Below are positions 1 to 8,153 of a stretch of 34,356 nucleotides of DNA, piece by piece. The position numbers and the translations under genes are program-made. The notes under the pieces were generated by a model. That model saw only the letters and a program-made list of their open reading frames with translations, searched no databases and was not told where the DNA came from. Position 1 is the first letter of the stretch. Every line of letters starts with the position of its first letter. Source of the stretch: an uncultured Alphaproteobacteria bacterium. Its GTDB lineage: Bacteria; Pseudomonadota; Alphaproteobacteria; HIMB59; GCA-002718135. The stretch is taken from assembly GCA_902522015.1 (NCBI GenBank), contig CABYTX010000011.1, positions 1-34,356 on the forward strand. The letters run 5' to 3'.

Positions 1-1498
1 AATTGGACAGTTTGGTGTCGGTTTTTATTCCTCATATATGGTTGCGGATAATGTTGCAGTGCTTTCTAAAGATGCTGAAAATGAAGAAACAAATCTTTGG
101 TCTTCCAATGGAAAAGAAAACTATACCATAGAAGAAGCTCAAAAAGATAAAAGAGGCACTTGTATAACTCTAAATATAAAGAAAGATGCTGATGAGTTTT
201 TAGATTCATTTCGTTTAAGATCAATTATAACAAAATACTCAAATTATATTCCTTTTCCAATTTATCTTAAGGACCTTGACGACAAAGAAAAAGAAGAAAA
301 AATAAATGAAGGTAGTCCATTATGGCTAAAGGATAAAAAAGATATAAAAGAAGAAGATTATAAGCAATTTTATAATAATATTTCATTTAATTTTGATGAT
401 CCCTTAAAAACTATTCATTATAACGCTGAGGGTGTTATTAGTTATAAGGCTTTGCTTTATTTTCCTACAAATCAACCTATGGATTTATTCAATGCTGATA
501 GGAAAAATAAAATAAAATTATATGTTCAAAAAGTTTTTATCACTGATGATTGTGAAGACATAATTCCTAATTGGTTGCGTTTTATTCCAGGAGTAGTCGA
601 CTCACAAGATATTTCTCTCAATATAAGTAGAGAAATGCTTCAAAATAATCCTATTATTACAAAAATAAAAAAAGGTATTACAAATAAAATTTTAAGTGAA
701 ATTGGTAGTTTAGCTAAGAAAGAAAAGGATAAATTTGAGATATTTTGGAATAATTTTGGTCCGGTTCTAAAAGAAGGCTTATACGAACATAATGATCATC
801 ATGAAAAAATCCTACCGCTATTAAAATTTGAAAATTCTTTAAATGATAAAAAAATATCTCTTGAAGAGTACACTAAATTAATGGCTAAAGATCAAAAAGA
901 AATTTATTATTTTGCCAATACTGATAAGGATCATATTAAGAACTCTCCTCAATTAGAAGTTTTCACTGATAAAAAGATACCAGTATTGTTTATGGTTGAT
1001 GCAGTGGATGAGTTTTGGATACAAAATGTAAATAAATTTAAAGATTTAGAATTTAAATCAATAACCAAAGGTAAGGTTGATGTTTCAAAAGTTGGTGAAA
1101 AATCGAATAAGAAATACGAAGATAAAAAAGAAATAGATAGTAAAATCAATGATTTAATTAACATACTTAAAACAGAGCTAAAAGAGACTATATCTGATGT
1201 TATTGTATCTGAGAGATTGACCAAAAGCCCAATTCTGCTTGTTGCTGAAGAAACTGGGATGGATATAAATATGGAAAAACTGATGAAAATGCATAATCAA
1301 AAAACTCCTGTTTCAAAAAAGATACTTGAAATTAATCCAAACCATCCAATGATTGTAAATTTATCTCAAAATTTAACAAAAATTGACCATAAAAAAGCTT
1401 CAAATTTAATTTTAGATCAAGCTAATATATTAGATGGTAACATTCTCTCAAATCCATCTGCTTACTTAGAAAATTTAACTGAAATTTTTATTAAATAA
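1..1498 (+). CDS. htpG: Molecular chaperone HtpG (Hsp90), 5'-truncated by window start
   Basis: Cytosolic ATP-dependent Hsp90 chaperone. The reading frame is open from base 2 and begins inside the conserved N-terminal ATPase segment IGQFGVGFYSSYMVAD, so the ORF-track start at base 38 is an internal Met and not the true start. About 498 residues are visible. Full HtpG proteins are near 620-640 aa, so roughly the first 100-130 residues lie upstream. Other family landmarks are the middle-domain segments DLFNADRKNKIKLYVQKVFI and GVVDSQDISLNISREMLQ, followed by a C-terminal dimerisation region. The last 8 bases overlap the 3' end of the convergent serA gene, so no terminator fits between them. The identification is secure; only the N-terminus is missing. 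Confidence 0.97.
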   Translation, partial: IGQFGVGFYSSYMVADNVAVLSKDAENEETNLWSSNGKENYTIEEAQKDKRGTCITLNIKKDADEFLDSFRLRSIITKYSNYIPFPIYLKDLDDKEKEEKINEGSPLWLKDKKDIKEEDYKQFYNNISFNFDDPLKTIHYNAEGVISYKALLYFPTNQPMDLFNADRKNKIKLYVQKVFITDDCEDIIPNWLRFIPGVVDSQDISLNISREMLQNNPIITKIKKGITNKILSEIGSLAKKEKDKFEIFWNNFGPVLKEGLYEHNDHHEKILPLLKFENSLNDKKISLEEYTKLMAKDQKEIYYFANTDKDHIKNSPQLEVFTDKKIPVLFMVDAVDEFWIQNVNKFKDLEFKSITKGKVDVSKVGEKSNKKYEDKKEIDSKINDLINILKTELKETISDVIVSERLTKSPILLVAEETGMDINMEKLMKMHNQKTPVSKKILEINPNHPMIVNLSQNLTKIDHKKASNLILDQANILDGNILSNPSAYLENLTEIFIK

Positions 1499-2429
1499 CT
1501 GAATTTATAATTTTATTATTATTAAAAAATTCAACAAATTGATTAGCAACCATTTCTGCTACAACTATTTGTGCTTCATCAGTGGAGGCAGCAATATGTG
1601 GAGTTAAAATTATATTATCTAAATTATAAAAACCACTATCTTCTAAAGGTTCATTTTTAAAAACATCTAATGCAGCGCCTTTAATTTCTTTTTTTTCTAG
1701 AGCATTTTTAAGGTCATCTTCATCAACTAAGTTACCTCTAGCAGTATTGATGATTATACAATTTTTTTTCATTAGTGATAGATGATTTTTATTCATAATC
1801 GGGTTGCCATCTTTATTGGGTTTACAGTGAAAAGAAATTATATCCGAATATTTAATAATCTCATCGATAGAACAAGAATTATATTCAGGATAGTTATCCT
1901 TAATTGTTTCAAAGTATGAAGAAAATATTGAAACGTGCATTCCCAAGGCATTAGATATTTCTGCAACTCTTTTACCTACGTTACCAAAACCTATGATACC
2001 AATTTTCTTACCTTTAATTTCATTTCCTTTTAATTTCTTTTTTTCCCAAAGACCCTTATGAGTTGTCTCATTGGCAACAGTAATTTTTCTTTGCAATGCA
2101 AAAATTAAACCAATTGTGTGTTCTGCTGTAGCATTTGTATTTCCTCCTGGTGTATTCATTACGATAATATTTTTATTTTTAGCAGCTTCCACATCAACAT
2201 TATCTACCCCTGCTCCTGCCCTACCTATAATTTTTAAATTTGAAAGAGAATCAATTAAATCTTTTCGCACTTTAGTTGCAGAACGAATGATTAAACCATC
2301 ATAGTTATCAATTATTTTTTTTAATTCTTCAGGTGATAAGTTTGTTTTTGTGTCAACTGAAATGTTATTCTGTATTAAAATTTCAGATGCAATATTATCT
2401 AGTGAATCTGATATTAGTACTTTAGGCAT
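1491..2429 (-). CDS. serA: D-3-phosphoglycerate dehydrogenase, short form
   Basis: NAD-dependent oxidation of 3-phosphoglycerate to 3-phosphohydroxypyruvate, first step of the phosphorylated serine pathway. From Met MPKVLISD the protein is 312 aa. The Rossmann motif is GFGNVG (about 148-152). The D-2-hydroxyacid dehydrogenase catalytic set is Arg231 in NTARGNL, Glu260 in KNEPL and His278 in TPHIAAS. It ends after the catalytic domain and lacks the ACT/regulatory tail of 400-530-aa forms, so classical serine feedback through that domain is not expected. I chose the start at 2429 and not the ORF-track 2462, because homologues begin near MxKVLI and this ATG sits in ATGCCTAA, overlapping the serC stop by 8 bases (translational coupling). 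Last gene of the trpB2-DUF1015-serC-serA unit. Confidence 0.93.
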   Translation of the reverse strand: MPKVLISDSLDNIASEILIQNNISVDTKTNLSPEELKKIIDNYDGLIIRSATKVRKDLIDSLSNLKIIGRAGAGVDNVDVEAAKNKNIIVMNTPGGNTNATAEHTIGLIFALQRKITVANETTHKGLWEKKKLKGNEIKGKKIGIIGFGNVGKRVAEISNALGMHVSIFSSYFETIKDNYPEYNSCSIDEIIKYSDIISFHCKPNKDGNPIMNKNHLSLMKKNCIIINTARGNLVDEDDLKNALEKKEIKGAALDVFKNEPLEDSGFYNLDNIILTPHIAASTDEAQIVVAEMVANQFVEFFNNNKIINSVI

Positions 2430-3585
2430 TTTTAGATTTAATTTCTGAATAAGCCCAATCAATCCAAGGTAAAACTAATTCTACATCTGAAGTTTGAACC
2501 GTGCCTCCAGCCCATATTCTAAAAGAAGGTGGCGCTTTAGGATATCCATTACAATCAAATCCAACATTATTATCAGAAAGTAATTTACATATATCAGCCA
2601 TTACTGCTCTTTGACCGCTTTCATCTTTATTAGTAAACCAGTCTTCAATAATTTTAAAAGTTATTCCAGTGTTTGAAATATAATTATCATCTTTAATTTC
2701 AGATAAAAAAGTGACCCAATCTCTTTCATTTATCCATTCTCTAATTTTTTGTAAAGAATTCTGAGATTTAGTAATTAATGAATCTAAGCCTCCTTGAGAA
2801 GAAACCCAATTTAATGAATCAATGATATCTTCAACACATATCATTGACGGTGTATTTATTGTGTTTCCTTCGAATATACCTTTTATTAATTTCTTATTTT
2901 CAGCTAATCTAAATAATTTTGGAACTGGCCAACTTGGCGTAAAACTTTCTAATCTTTCAACAACACGTGGAGAAATTGCAATCATTCCATGAGCTGCCTC
3001 TCCTCCGAGTATTTTTTGCCATGACCAAGTTATAACATCACATTTATTATAATCTATAGGCATACCAAAGATTGCTGAAGTAGCATCACAAATGGTTAGC
3101 CCTTTTCTGTCATCAGGTATCCAATCTCCATTAGGTACTTTGACACCAGATGTTGTTCCATTCCAAGTAAAGATAACATCATTATCAAAATTGACTTTGG
3201 TTAGGTCAGGTAGTCTGCCGTAGTTTTCTTCATGAATATTTAAATTATCTAATTTTAATTCGCTGATTGCATCGATTACCCAATCTTTACCAAAATTTTC
3301 CCAAGCAAGAATATCAACTCCCGTTTTACCTAATAGGCACCACATAGCAGCTTCTAAAGCACCAGTATTTGATCCAGGCATGATACCCAATAAATAATCA
3401 TCAGGTAATTTAAGAATATCTTTAGATTTATCTATTGCTTCTTTTAATCTTGCTTTACATTCAACAGATCTGTGAGATCTACCAGTTAAAGCTTTACTCA
3501 AAACAGAAATGTCCCAGCCTGGTCTTTTTGAAGTTGGTCCACTTGAAAAATTTGGATTGTTAGGTTTAGTATTAGGTTTATTCAT
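2422..3585 (-). CDS. serC: Phosphoserine aminotransferase (alphaproteobacterial/archaeal type)
   Basis: PLP-dependent class V aminotransferase. It transfers an amino group from glutamate to 3-phosphohydroxypyruvate to give O-phospho-L-serine. It is 387 aa, normal for this SerC subtype. The N-terminus NFSSGPTSKRPGW and the loop IMPGSNTGALEAAMW match the family, ICDATSAIFGMPID carries the PLP-contacting Asp, and Lys191 in SWQKILGGEAAHG should be the Schiff-base lysine. The start overlaps the DUF1015 stop by 4 bases and the end overlaps serA by 8, so all three are probably one translationally coupled message. No phosphoserine phosphatase (serB) is visible in the window. Confidence 0.95.
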   Translation of the reverse strand: MNKPNTKPNNPNFSSGPTSKRPGWDISVLSKALTGRSHRSVECKARLKEAIDKSKDILKLPDDYLLGIMPGSNTGALEAAMWCLLGKTGVDILAWENFGKDWVIDAISELKLDNLNIHEENYGRLPDLTKVNFDNDVIFTWNGTTSGVKVPNGDWIPDDRKGLTICDATSAIFGMPIDYNKCDVITWSWQKILGGEAAHGMIAISPRVVERLESFTPSWPVPKLFRLAENKKLIKGIFEGNTINTPSMICVEDIIDSLNWVSSQGGLDSLITKSQNSLQKIREWINERDWVTFLSEIKDDNYISNTGITFKIIEDWFTNKDESGQRAVMADICKLLSDNNVGFDCNGYPKAPPSFRIWAGGTVQTSDVELVLPWIDWAYSEIKSKNA

Positions 3586-4796
3586 ACATTTTTTTCAAAC
3601 TCATAAACTACTAAGCCATCTAAAGGTTTTGGATCAAACCATGTTGATTTAGGAGGCATAGTCAAATTTTTATTTGCGACTGTAATAACATCACTTATTG
3701 AAGATGGGAAGATAGAAAATGCCACACTGTCATTATTTTCATCGACTTTTTTTTCTAAAGCTTCCAAACCATGGCATCCGGCAATAAATCTTATTCTTTC
3801 ATCATTATTAACATCAGATATATTTAAATGTTTTTTGAAAATAAAATTGTTTAAAATATTAATATCTAGCGTATCAACAAAATTATCAGTTTTTAATTCA
3901 GTTATAAAATGTAATGAATACCACTTTTTTTCATGATACATTCCAAATTGTTTATTAGATTGAGGTTTGAAAGGATTTTTTTCTTTTTTTATTTCGAAAT
4001 TTTCAGAAAGAATGTCTAAAAAATTTTCTTCACTTAAACCATTTAAATCTTTAACAACTCTATTATAATCAAATATTTTAGCCTCATCACTTGGAAACGC
4101 CGCTATCATAAAATCTTCTTGTAAAATATTTTTATTATAATTTAATTCACCAATAATTTTCATTGCACCCATTCTATGGTGTCCATCAGCAATATAAAAA
4201 TTATCTACCTCATTTATAAACAATGAAGATAGCTTTTTGATGAAAGTTTCATCAGAGACACACCAAAGTTTATGAATAGATTTATCAAAACTTTCAAAAT
4301 CATAATCTGGAGTATTTGATATTATAGAGGATAATAAATCTTTTATCTTATTGTTTTTTTTATATACCACATAAATAGGACCAATTTGTGTTTTTATATT
4401 TAGCATTTGCTCTGCTCTTTCTCTCATCCTTGTTTCATAAATTTTTTCATGTGCTTTAATTTTTTCATCTACGAAATCTGATATTTTAGAAAGAGATAAA
4501 AAACCTAGTTGAGTATGGCCTTTAAATTCAATTTGATAAATGTAATAAAATAATTCTTTATCTTTTTTAATTACGTCATTTTCTTTCATTTCATTAAAAT
4601 GTGATTTAGCTTCTAAGAGAGTATCTGCTTCTTTTAATTGCCCAACAGGATTCAAAATTTTTAAATAATTCCAATAATTATTTTTTTTAAATATTTCTAT
4701 ATTTTCAATACTTAAATGATCAGTAGAGGGAGCAATTAAATTTTTTGCATCTTCGTTGTAAGGACGTGTTCCTTTAAAAGGTTTAATTTCAACCAT
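3582..4796 (-). CDS. DUF1015 family protein in the phosphoserine operon
   Basis: The protein has 404 aa and no signal peptide or membrane segment, so it is probably cytosolic. It looks full length for DUF1015. The opening VEIKPFKGTRPY, the segment HEKIYETRMRERAEQM followed by IGPIYVVY, and the motif YIADGHHRMGAM (D205-G-H-H-R209) are the usual family landmarks. Biochemical function is not established as far as I know. The DGHHR motif resembles the one in ParB/sulfiredoxin-fold proteins, which include free-serine kinases of the SerK/SbnI type. Placed between trpB2 and serC, with a 4-base overlap into serC, it is most simply read as a serine or phosphoserine metabolism protein. That role is inference; the family assignment is firm. 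Confidence 0.85.
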   Translation of the reverse strand: MVEIKPFKGTRPYNEDAKNLIAPSTDHLSIENIEIFKKNNYWNYLKILNPVGQLKEADTLLEAKSHFNEMKENDVIKKDKELFYYIYQIEFKGHTQLGFLSLSKISDFVDEKIKAHEKIYETRMRERAEQMLNIKTQIGPIYVVYKKNNKIKDLLSSIISNTPDYDFESFDKSIHKLWCVSDETFIKKLSSLFINEVDNFYIADGHHRMGAMKIIGELNYNKNILQEDFMIAAFPSDEAKIFDYNRVVKDLNGLSEENFLDILSENFEIKKEKNPFKPQSNKQFGMYHEKKWYSLHFITELKTDNFVDTLDINILNNFIFKKHLNISDVNNDERIRFIAGCHGLEALEKKVDENNDSVAFSIFPSSISDVITVANKNLTMPPKSTWFDPKPLDGLVVYEFEKNV

Positions 4797-4842
4797 AATA
4801 AAGAAACAACTTTAATTAAATAAAAAAAAATTTAAACTTAAA

Positions 4843-6207
4843 TTACGCTACTTCTGGTATTTGAGAAATAGATTTACCTATTCCATCATCATCAATAACA
4901 TCATCAGCCATTGATCCATTTAGATAATCATCATAAGCTGACATATCAAAATATCCATGGCCACATAAATTAAAGAGAATAGTTTTTGACTCGCCTTTTT
5001 CTTTACATTCTAAAGCTGCATCAATAGCACCTTTGATTGCATGGTTTCCTTCTGGAGCAGGAATAATTCCTTCTTGTTTTGCAAAGGTTAACCCAGCTTC
5101 AAAACAATCTTTTTGACCGTAAGCCTTTGCTCTCATCAGACCTAACTCATATAAGTGGCTTAAATGATAAGACATGCCATGGTACCTTAATCCGCCAGAG
5201 TGATTAGCAGGCGGTAAGAAATCAGATCCAAGGGTATGCATTTTAATTAATGGAGTCATTTTTGCCATATCACCATGATCATAAGCATACTTACCCTTAG
5301 TAAATGAAGGACATGATGCAGGCTCGCAACCGATTATATCAATTTTTTGACCACCTCTTAACTGTTGTCCTAAAAATGGAAACATTAATCCAGAAAGATT
5401 ACTACCACCACCTGTGCAGCCAACAATAATATCAGGATAATCTCCAGCCATCTCCATTTGCATAATAGCTTCATTACCATTTATAGTTTGATGCATTAGA
5501 ACGTGGCCTAAAACACTTCCAAGTGAGTATTTTGCTTTACCTCCACTTTTAACAGTTGCTTCTATTGCTTCTGATATAGCTATTCCTAAACTACCAGGGT
5601 TATCAGGATTTTCTGATAATAACTTGTTACCAAAGTCAGTTAAATTAGATGGACTAGCGTGACAGTTAGCACCGAACGATTGCATCATTAATTTTCTGTA
5701 AGGTTTATGATCAAAACTAACCTTAACCATGAAAACTTCTATATCTATACCAAAGATTTGACCTGCAAAAGCTAATGAACTTCCCCACTGACCTGCACCC
5801 GTTTCAGTAAAAATTTTACTAATTCCTTCTTCTTTATTAAAAAATGCTTGCGGAACTGCAGTATTTGGTTTGTGACTTCCTGTTGGACTAACACCTTCAT
5901 ATTTGTAATAAATTTTAGCTGGAGTATCTAAAAACTTTTCTAACCTTCTTGCCCTAAATAAAGGAGAAGGTCTCCATTGTTTGTATACTTCTCTTACTGG
6001 CTCAGGAATTTCTATTTCTCTTTCGGTAGAAACTTCTTGCATAATTAAACTCATTGGAAATAAAGGAGCAAAGTCATCAGGACCAGCTGGTTGTTTAGTT
6101 CCAGGGTGTAATGGAGGTGGTGGTGGACTTGGTAAGTCTGCATTAATATTATACCAAAACTTTGGTGCTTTATTTTCTTCAAGTAAGTATTTAATTGAGT
6201 CGCTCAT
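4843..6207 (-). CDS. trpB2: TrpB2-type tryptophan synthase beta-like protein
   Basis: PLP enzyme that condenses an activated serine with indole to form tryptophan. It is 454 aa, longer than canonical TrpB1 (about 400). It carries the TrpB2-specific N-terminus LPSPPPPPLHPGT and the segment EIPEPVREVYKQWRPSPL. Lys113 in SPTGSHKPNTA should be the PLP lysine, TETGAGQWG (from about 134) holds the catalytic-loop Glu, and GCTGGGSN (263-270) binds the PLP phosphate. Characterised archaeal TrpB2 enzymes prefer O-phosphoserine over serine and act without TrpA. That fits this gene leading an operon with serC and serA. It is separated from the DUF1015 gene by 46 bases containing an A/T tract. The start ATG at 6207 is the only reasonable one. 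Confidence 0.92.
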   Translation of the reverse strand: MSDSIKYLLEENKAPKFWYNINADLPSPPPPPLHPGTKQPAGPDDFAPLFPMSLIMQEVSTEREIEIPEPVREVYKQWRPSPLFRARRLEKFLDTPAKIYYKYEGVSPTGSHKPNTAVPQAFFNKEEGISKIFTETGAGQWGSSLAFAGQIFGIDIEVFMVKVSFDHKPYRKLMMQSFGANCHASPSNLTDFGNKLLSENPDNPGSLGIAISEAIEATVKSGGKAKYSLGSVLGHVLMHQTINGNEAIMQMEMAGDYPDIIVGCTGGGSNLSGLMFPFLGQQLRGGQKIDIIGCEPASCPSFTKGKYAYDHGDMAKMTPLIKMHTLGSDFLPPANHSGGLRYHGMSYHLSHLYELGLMRAKAYGQKDCFEAGLTFAKQEGIIPAPEGNHAIKGAIDAALECKEKGESKTILFNLCGHGYFDMSAYDDYLNGSMADDVIDDDGIGKSISQIPEVA

Positions 6208-6305
6208 AATAAAAGTATATTGGACTATAAAAAATTAAATTACAACCATAAATGAAATACCTTAACTTCAAAAATGTGTCTATTTTTATTGCTGTTTTAT
6301 TAGTA

Positions 6306-7223
6306 TTATATGTTTTTTACGGATATTTTACTCATTGATCTTTTTTGCCCAACAAACAGACCAATAAAAACTAGAATAATTCCAACTATAGAACTAAACA
6401 CTATTTGTTCAGAAAGAAATATAAATCCCCATATTAATGCAAAAACAGGAATTAAATAGGCAACATAAGACAAGAAAACCGGACCAGATTGTTTAACTAT
6501 ATGATAGCGCATATGAAATGCAATAGCTGTTGGAAAAACACCTAAATAAATAATAGAAATTAAAGAAATCTTATTAATATTATTCTCATAATTAATAAAA
6601 TCATAAAATAAAAAAGGTAATGATATTATCGCTCCAAATAATGTAGCAAAAGTAGTAATTGAAATAGGGCTTAATTTCTTTAATTTATTATAAGCAGCAA
6701 TATTTGAAATCATATAGCCAAATGCAGCTATAATCACAAAAATTTTTGCTAAAGTACTAATGTAGTTTTCATCTTGAAAATTAAATTTACTTATATCTAA
6801 AATAAAAATAATACCGACAAAACCTATAATTATTGATAAAAATTTAACCCAAGTAAACTTATCGTCTGAAGTTAAAACATGAGACATTAGTAATGTTATT
6901 AAGGGACCAACCGACATTAATAACCCTGCAGTAGAAGAAGGAATGTATTGTTCAGCCCAACTAATAAGATAAAATGGTAAAAAATTTCCAGTAATGCCAA
7001 TAAAAGAAAGAATTAAAACTAAATCGAGATTTAATTTAGGATGATTGTTATATGAATAATATAAAATAATTAAGAATATTGATGCTATAATTAATCTTAA
7101 GGAAGCAATACTTGTAGGCGTAAAACTAGAAAGACAAATTTTAATAACAAAAAAAGAAGATCCCCAAATAGCAGCTAAAATTACAAGAAGTATTAAATTA
7201 TTTGATACTAATTTGTTTAACAA
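6306..7223 (-). CDS. EamA/DMT-superfamily transporter
   Basis: Inner-membrane protein of 305 aa with about ten hydrophobic helices arranged as two EamA repeats. The first repeat opens with the typical AAIWGSSFFVIK and contains SWAEQYIPSSTAGLLMSVGPLITLLMSHVL. The second includes YLIPVFALIWGFIFLSEQ and the closing helix GIILVFIGLFVG. EamA members export metabolites or amino acids, but substrates cannot be read from sequence. It starts 3 bases after the stop of the 99-aa gene upstream on the same strand, so the two are probably co-transcribed. The 98 bases between its stop and the trpB2 start hold no convincing hairpin, only a doubtful 28-codon ORF on the plus strand. Confidence 0.9.
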   Translation of the reverse strand: MLNKLVSNNLILLVILAAIWGSSFFVIKICLSSFTPTSIASLRLIIASIFLIILYYSYNNHPKLNLDLVLILSFIGITGNFLPFYLISWAEQYIPSSTAGLLMSVGPLITLLMSHVLTSDDKFTWVKFLSIIIGFVGIIFILDISKFNFQDENYISTLAKIFVIIAAFGYMISNIAAYNKLKKLSPISITTFATLFGAIISLPFLFYDFINYENNINKISLISIIYLGVFPTAIAFHMRYHIVKQSGPVFLSYVAYLIPVFALIWGFIFLSEQIVFSSIVGIILVFIGLFVGQKRSMSKISVKNI

Positions 7224-7226
7224 AAA

Positions 7227-7526
7227 TTAGATTTTGTTTTTTGGTTGTGGAATTTCGATGTTTTCTGAAGGTTTCATAAATTCATCTCTTCTGCCATCCC
7301 AAAGATAATCCGCATAATCAAATTCTGTAATCATTCTATCTGATCGTTCAAATGTTAAACCGTATTTCCTACAATAACTAGCAAATTCTTCAGCGTTATC
7401 TATTGGTAAATTTTCTACAGTCCATTTTCTGGAACTTCTATCAAATTTAAAACCGTTTTTTTTGAACCAATCTCTATGATAGTATGAGTCTCTACCAAAA
7501 GCTGAAAAAGTTATTTTTTTTGACAT
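7227..7526 (-). CDS. Hypothetical protein, 99 aa
   Basis: I do not recognise this as a named protein. It is a soluble, charged and aromatic-rich protein with no signal peptide. The segment RDWFKKNGFKFDRSSRKWTV (about 18-36) has the pattern of small domains in which an alpha-helix (here DWFKKNG) precedes a strand ending x-W-x-V, as in DUF5710-like modules. That resemblance is by eye only. The C-terminus WDGRRDEFMKPSENIEIPQPKNKI looks disordered. Start ATG at 7526. It lies 3 bases upstream of the EamA gene on the same strand and is divergent from the rhodanese gene across 109 bases. It is likely real given its codon use and context. Confidence 0.75.
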   Translation of the reverse strand: MSKKITFSAFGRDSYYHRDWFKKNGFKFDRSSRKWTVENLPIDNAEEFASYCRKYGLTFERSDRMITEFDYADYLWDGRRDEFMKPSENIEIPQPKNKI

Positions 7527-7635
7527 AATGATATGCGCTCATACATTAAAAACTAAGAAATAACAAATTTAATTTTTAAAATTAATTTTATTTAAAATAG
7601 TAGAAATTTAGTAGTATTTATAATAAGATAATTTT

Positions 7636-7968
7636 ATGGATCTTTACAGTAGTAGTGAAATAACAGTTCATCAGTTAAATGAACTAAAGCAAGATGACAA
7701 AAAAATTCAAATTATAGATGTAAGAGAGGATACTGAAAGAGATCATGCACACATTAAAGGTACAATACATATGAAACTTTCAGAAATTGCAAAAAGATAC
7801 ACTGAATTAGATAAGAAAAAAAATATTTTTGTAATGTGTCATACCGGTACAAGAAGCCAAGCTGTATGTAAATGGCTTAAAGCACAAGGTTATAATCATT
7901 GTGTTAATGTACTTGGCGGAATAGACGCATGGGCTGCTTTAATTGACAGAAATATAAGAAGATATTAA
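7636..7968 (+). CDS. Single-domain rhodanese-like protein
   Basis: Small cytosolic sulfurtransferase-type protein of 110 aa consisting of one rhodanese domain. It shows IIDVREDTERDHAHIKGTIHMKLSEI at the start of the domain and the active-site loop CHTGTRS with the persulfide-forming Cys68. The domain closes with VNVLGGIDAWAALID. A six-residue loop is typical of sulfurtransferases and not of Cdc25-like phosphatases. The sulfur acceptor is unknown, and single-domain rhodaneses serve many pathways. The 109-base upstream region is shared with the divergent 99-aa gene and is extremely A/T-rich. The stop overlaps the stop of the 62-aa gene on the other strand by 4 bases. Confidence 0.92.
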   Translation: MDLYSSSEITVHQLNELKQDDKKIQIIDVREDTERDHAHIKGTIHMKLSEIAKRYTELDKKKNIFVMCHTGTRSQAVCKWLKAQGYNHCVNVLGGIDAWAALIDRNIRRY

Positions 7969-8153
7969 GAAATACTCTCTAAGTACAAACCTAGAAAAAT
8001 AATAATTACACTAACTAAAAACATTATTATCCTGAACAGGATTTCAATAAAAAGATTAAATCTTATTCTTTTTTTTATAATTAGTTTGTATAGGGGATTA
8101 CTAATTGATAGAGAAATTAATAGTATCCCAATAATAATAACTAACCAATGCAT
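7965..8153 (-). CDS. Small two-helix membrane protein, 62 aa
   Basis: Unrecognised family. There are two hydrophobic segments, LVIIIGILLISLSI (about 4-17) and IIMFLVSVIIIFLGLYL (about 42-58). They are separated by a basic stretch with KLIIKKRIRF, so a two-pass inner-membrane microprotein with a positively charged loop is plausible. It fills exactly the gap between the rhodanese stop (4-base overlap) and the nitroreductase start, where its ATG and the opposite ATG share the six bases ATGCAT. In a genome this compact the precise fit argues that it is real, but an AT-rich random ORF with hydrophobic bias cannot be excluded. Confidence 0.55.
   Translation of the reverse strand: MHWLVIIIGILLISLSISNPLYKLIIKKRIRFNLFIEILFRIIMFLVSVIIIFLGLYLESIS

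Noticed and set aside
949-1224. Minus-strand 91-aa ORF inside htpG
   Set aside because: Shadow of the well-supported htpG frame. Low-complexity Ser/Leu composition and no start context.
4822-4844. AATTTAA-AC-TTAAATT with a run of A, between trpB2 and the DUF1015 gene
   Set aside because: On the minus strand it gives a stem followed by a U run, but the stem is A/U-only with a two-base loop and includes the stop codon. It is too weak to call a terminator, though partial attenuation is conceivable.
7560-7600. A/T-only near-palindrome (TTAATTTTTAAAATTAA) upstream of the rhodanese gene
   Set aside because: Made only of A and T in a region of extreme A/T content, so chance symmetry is expected.
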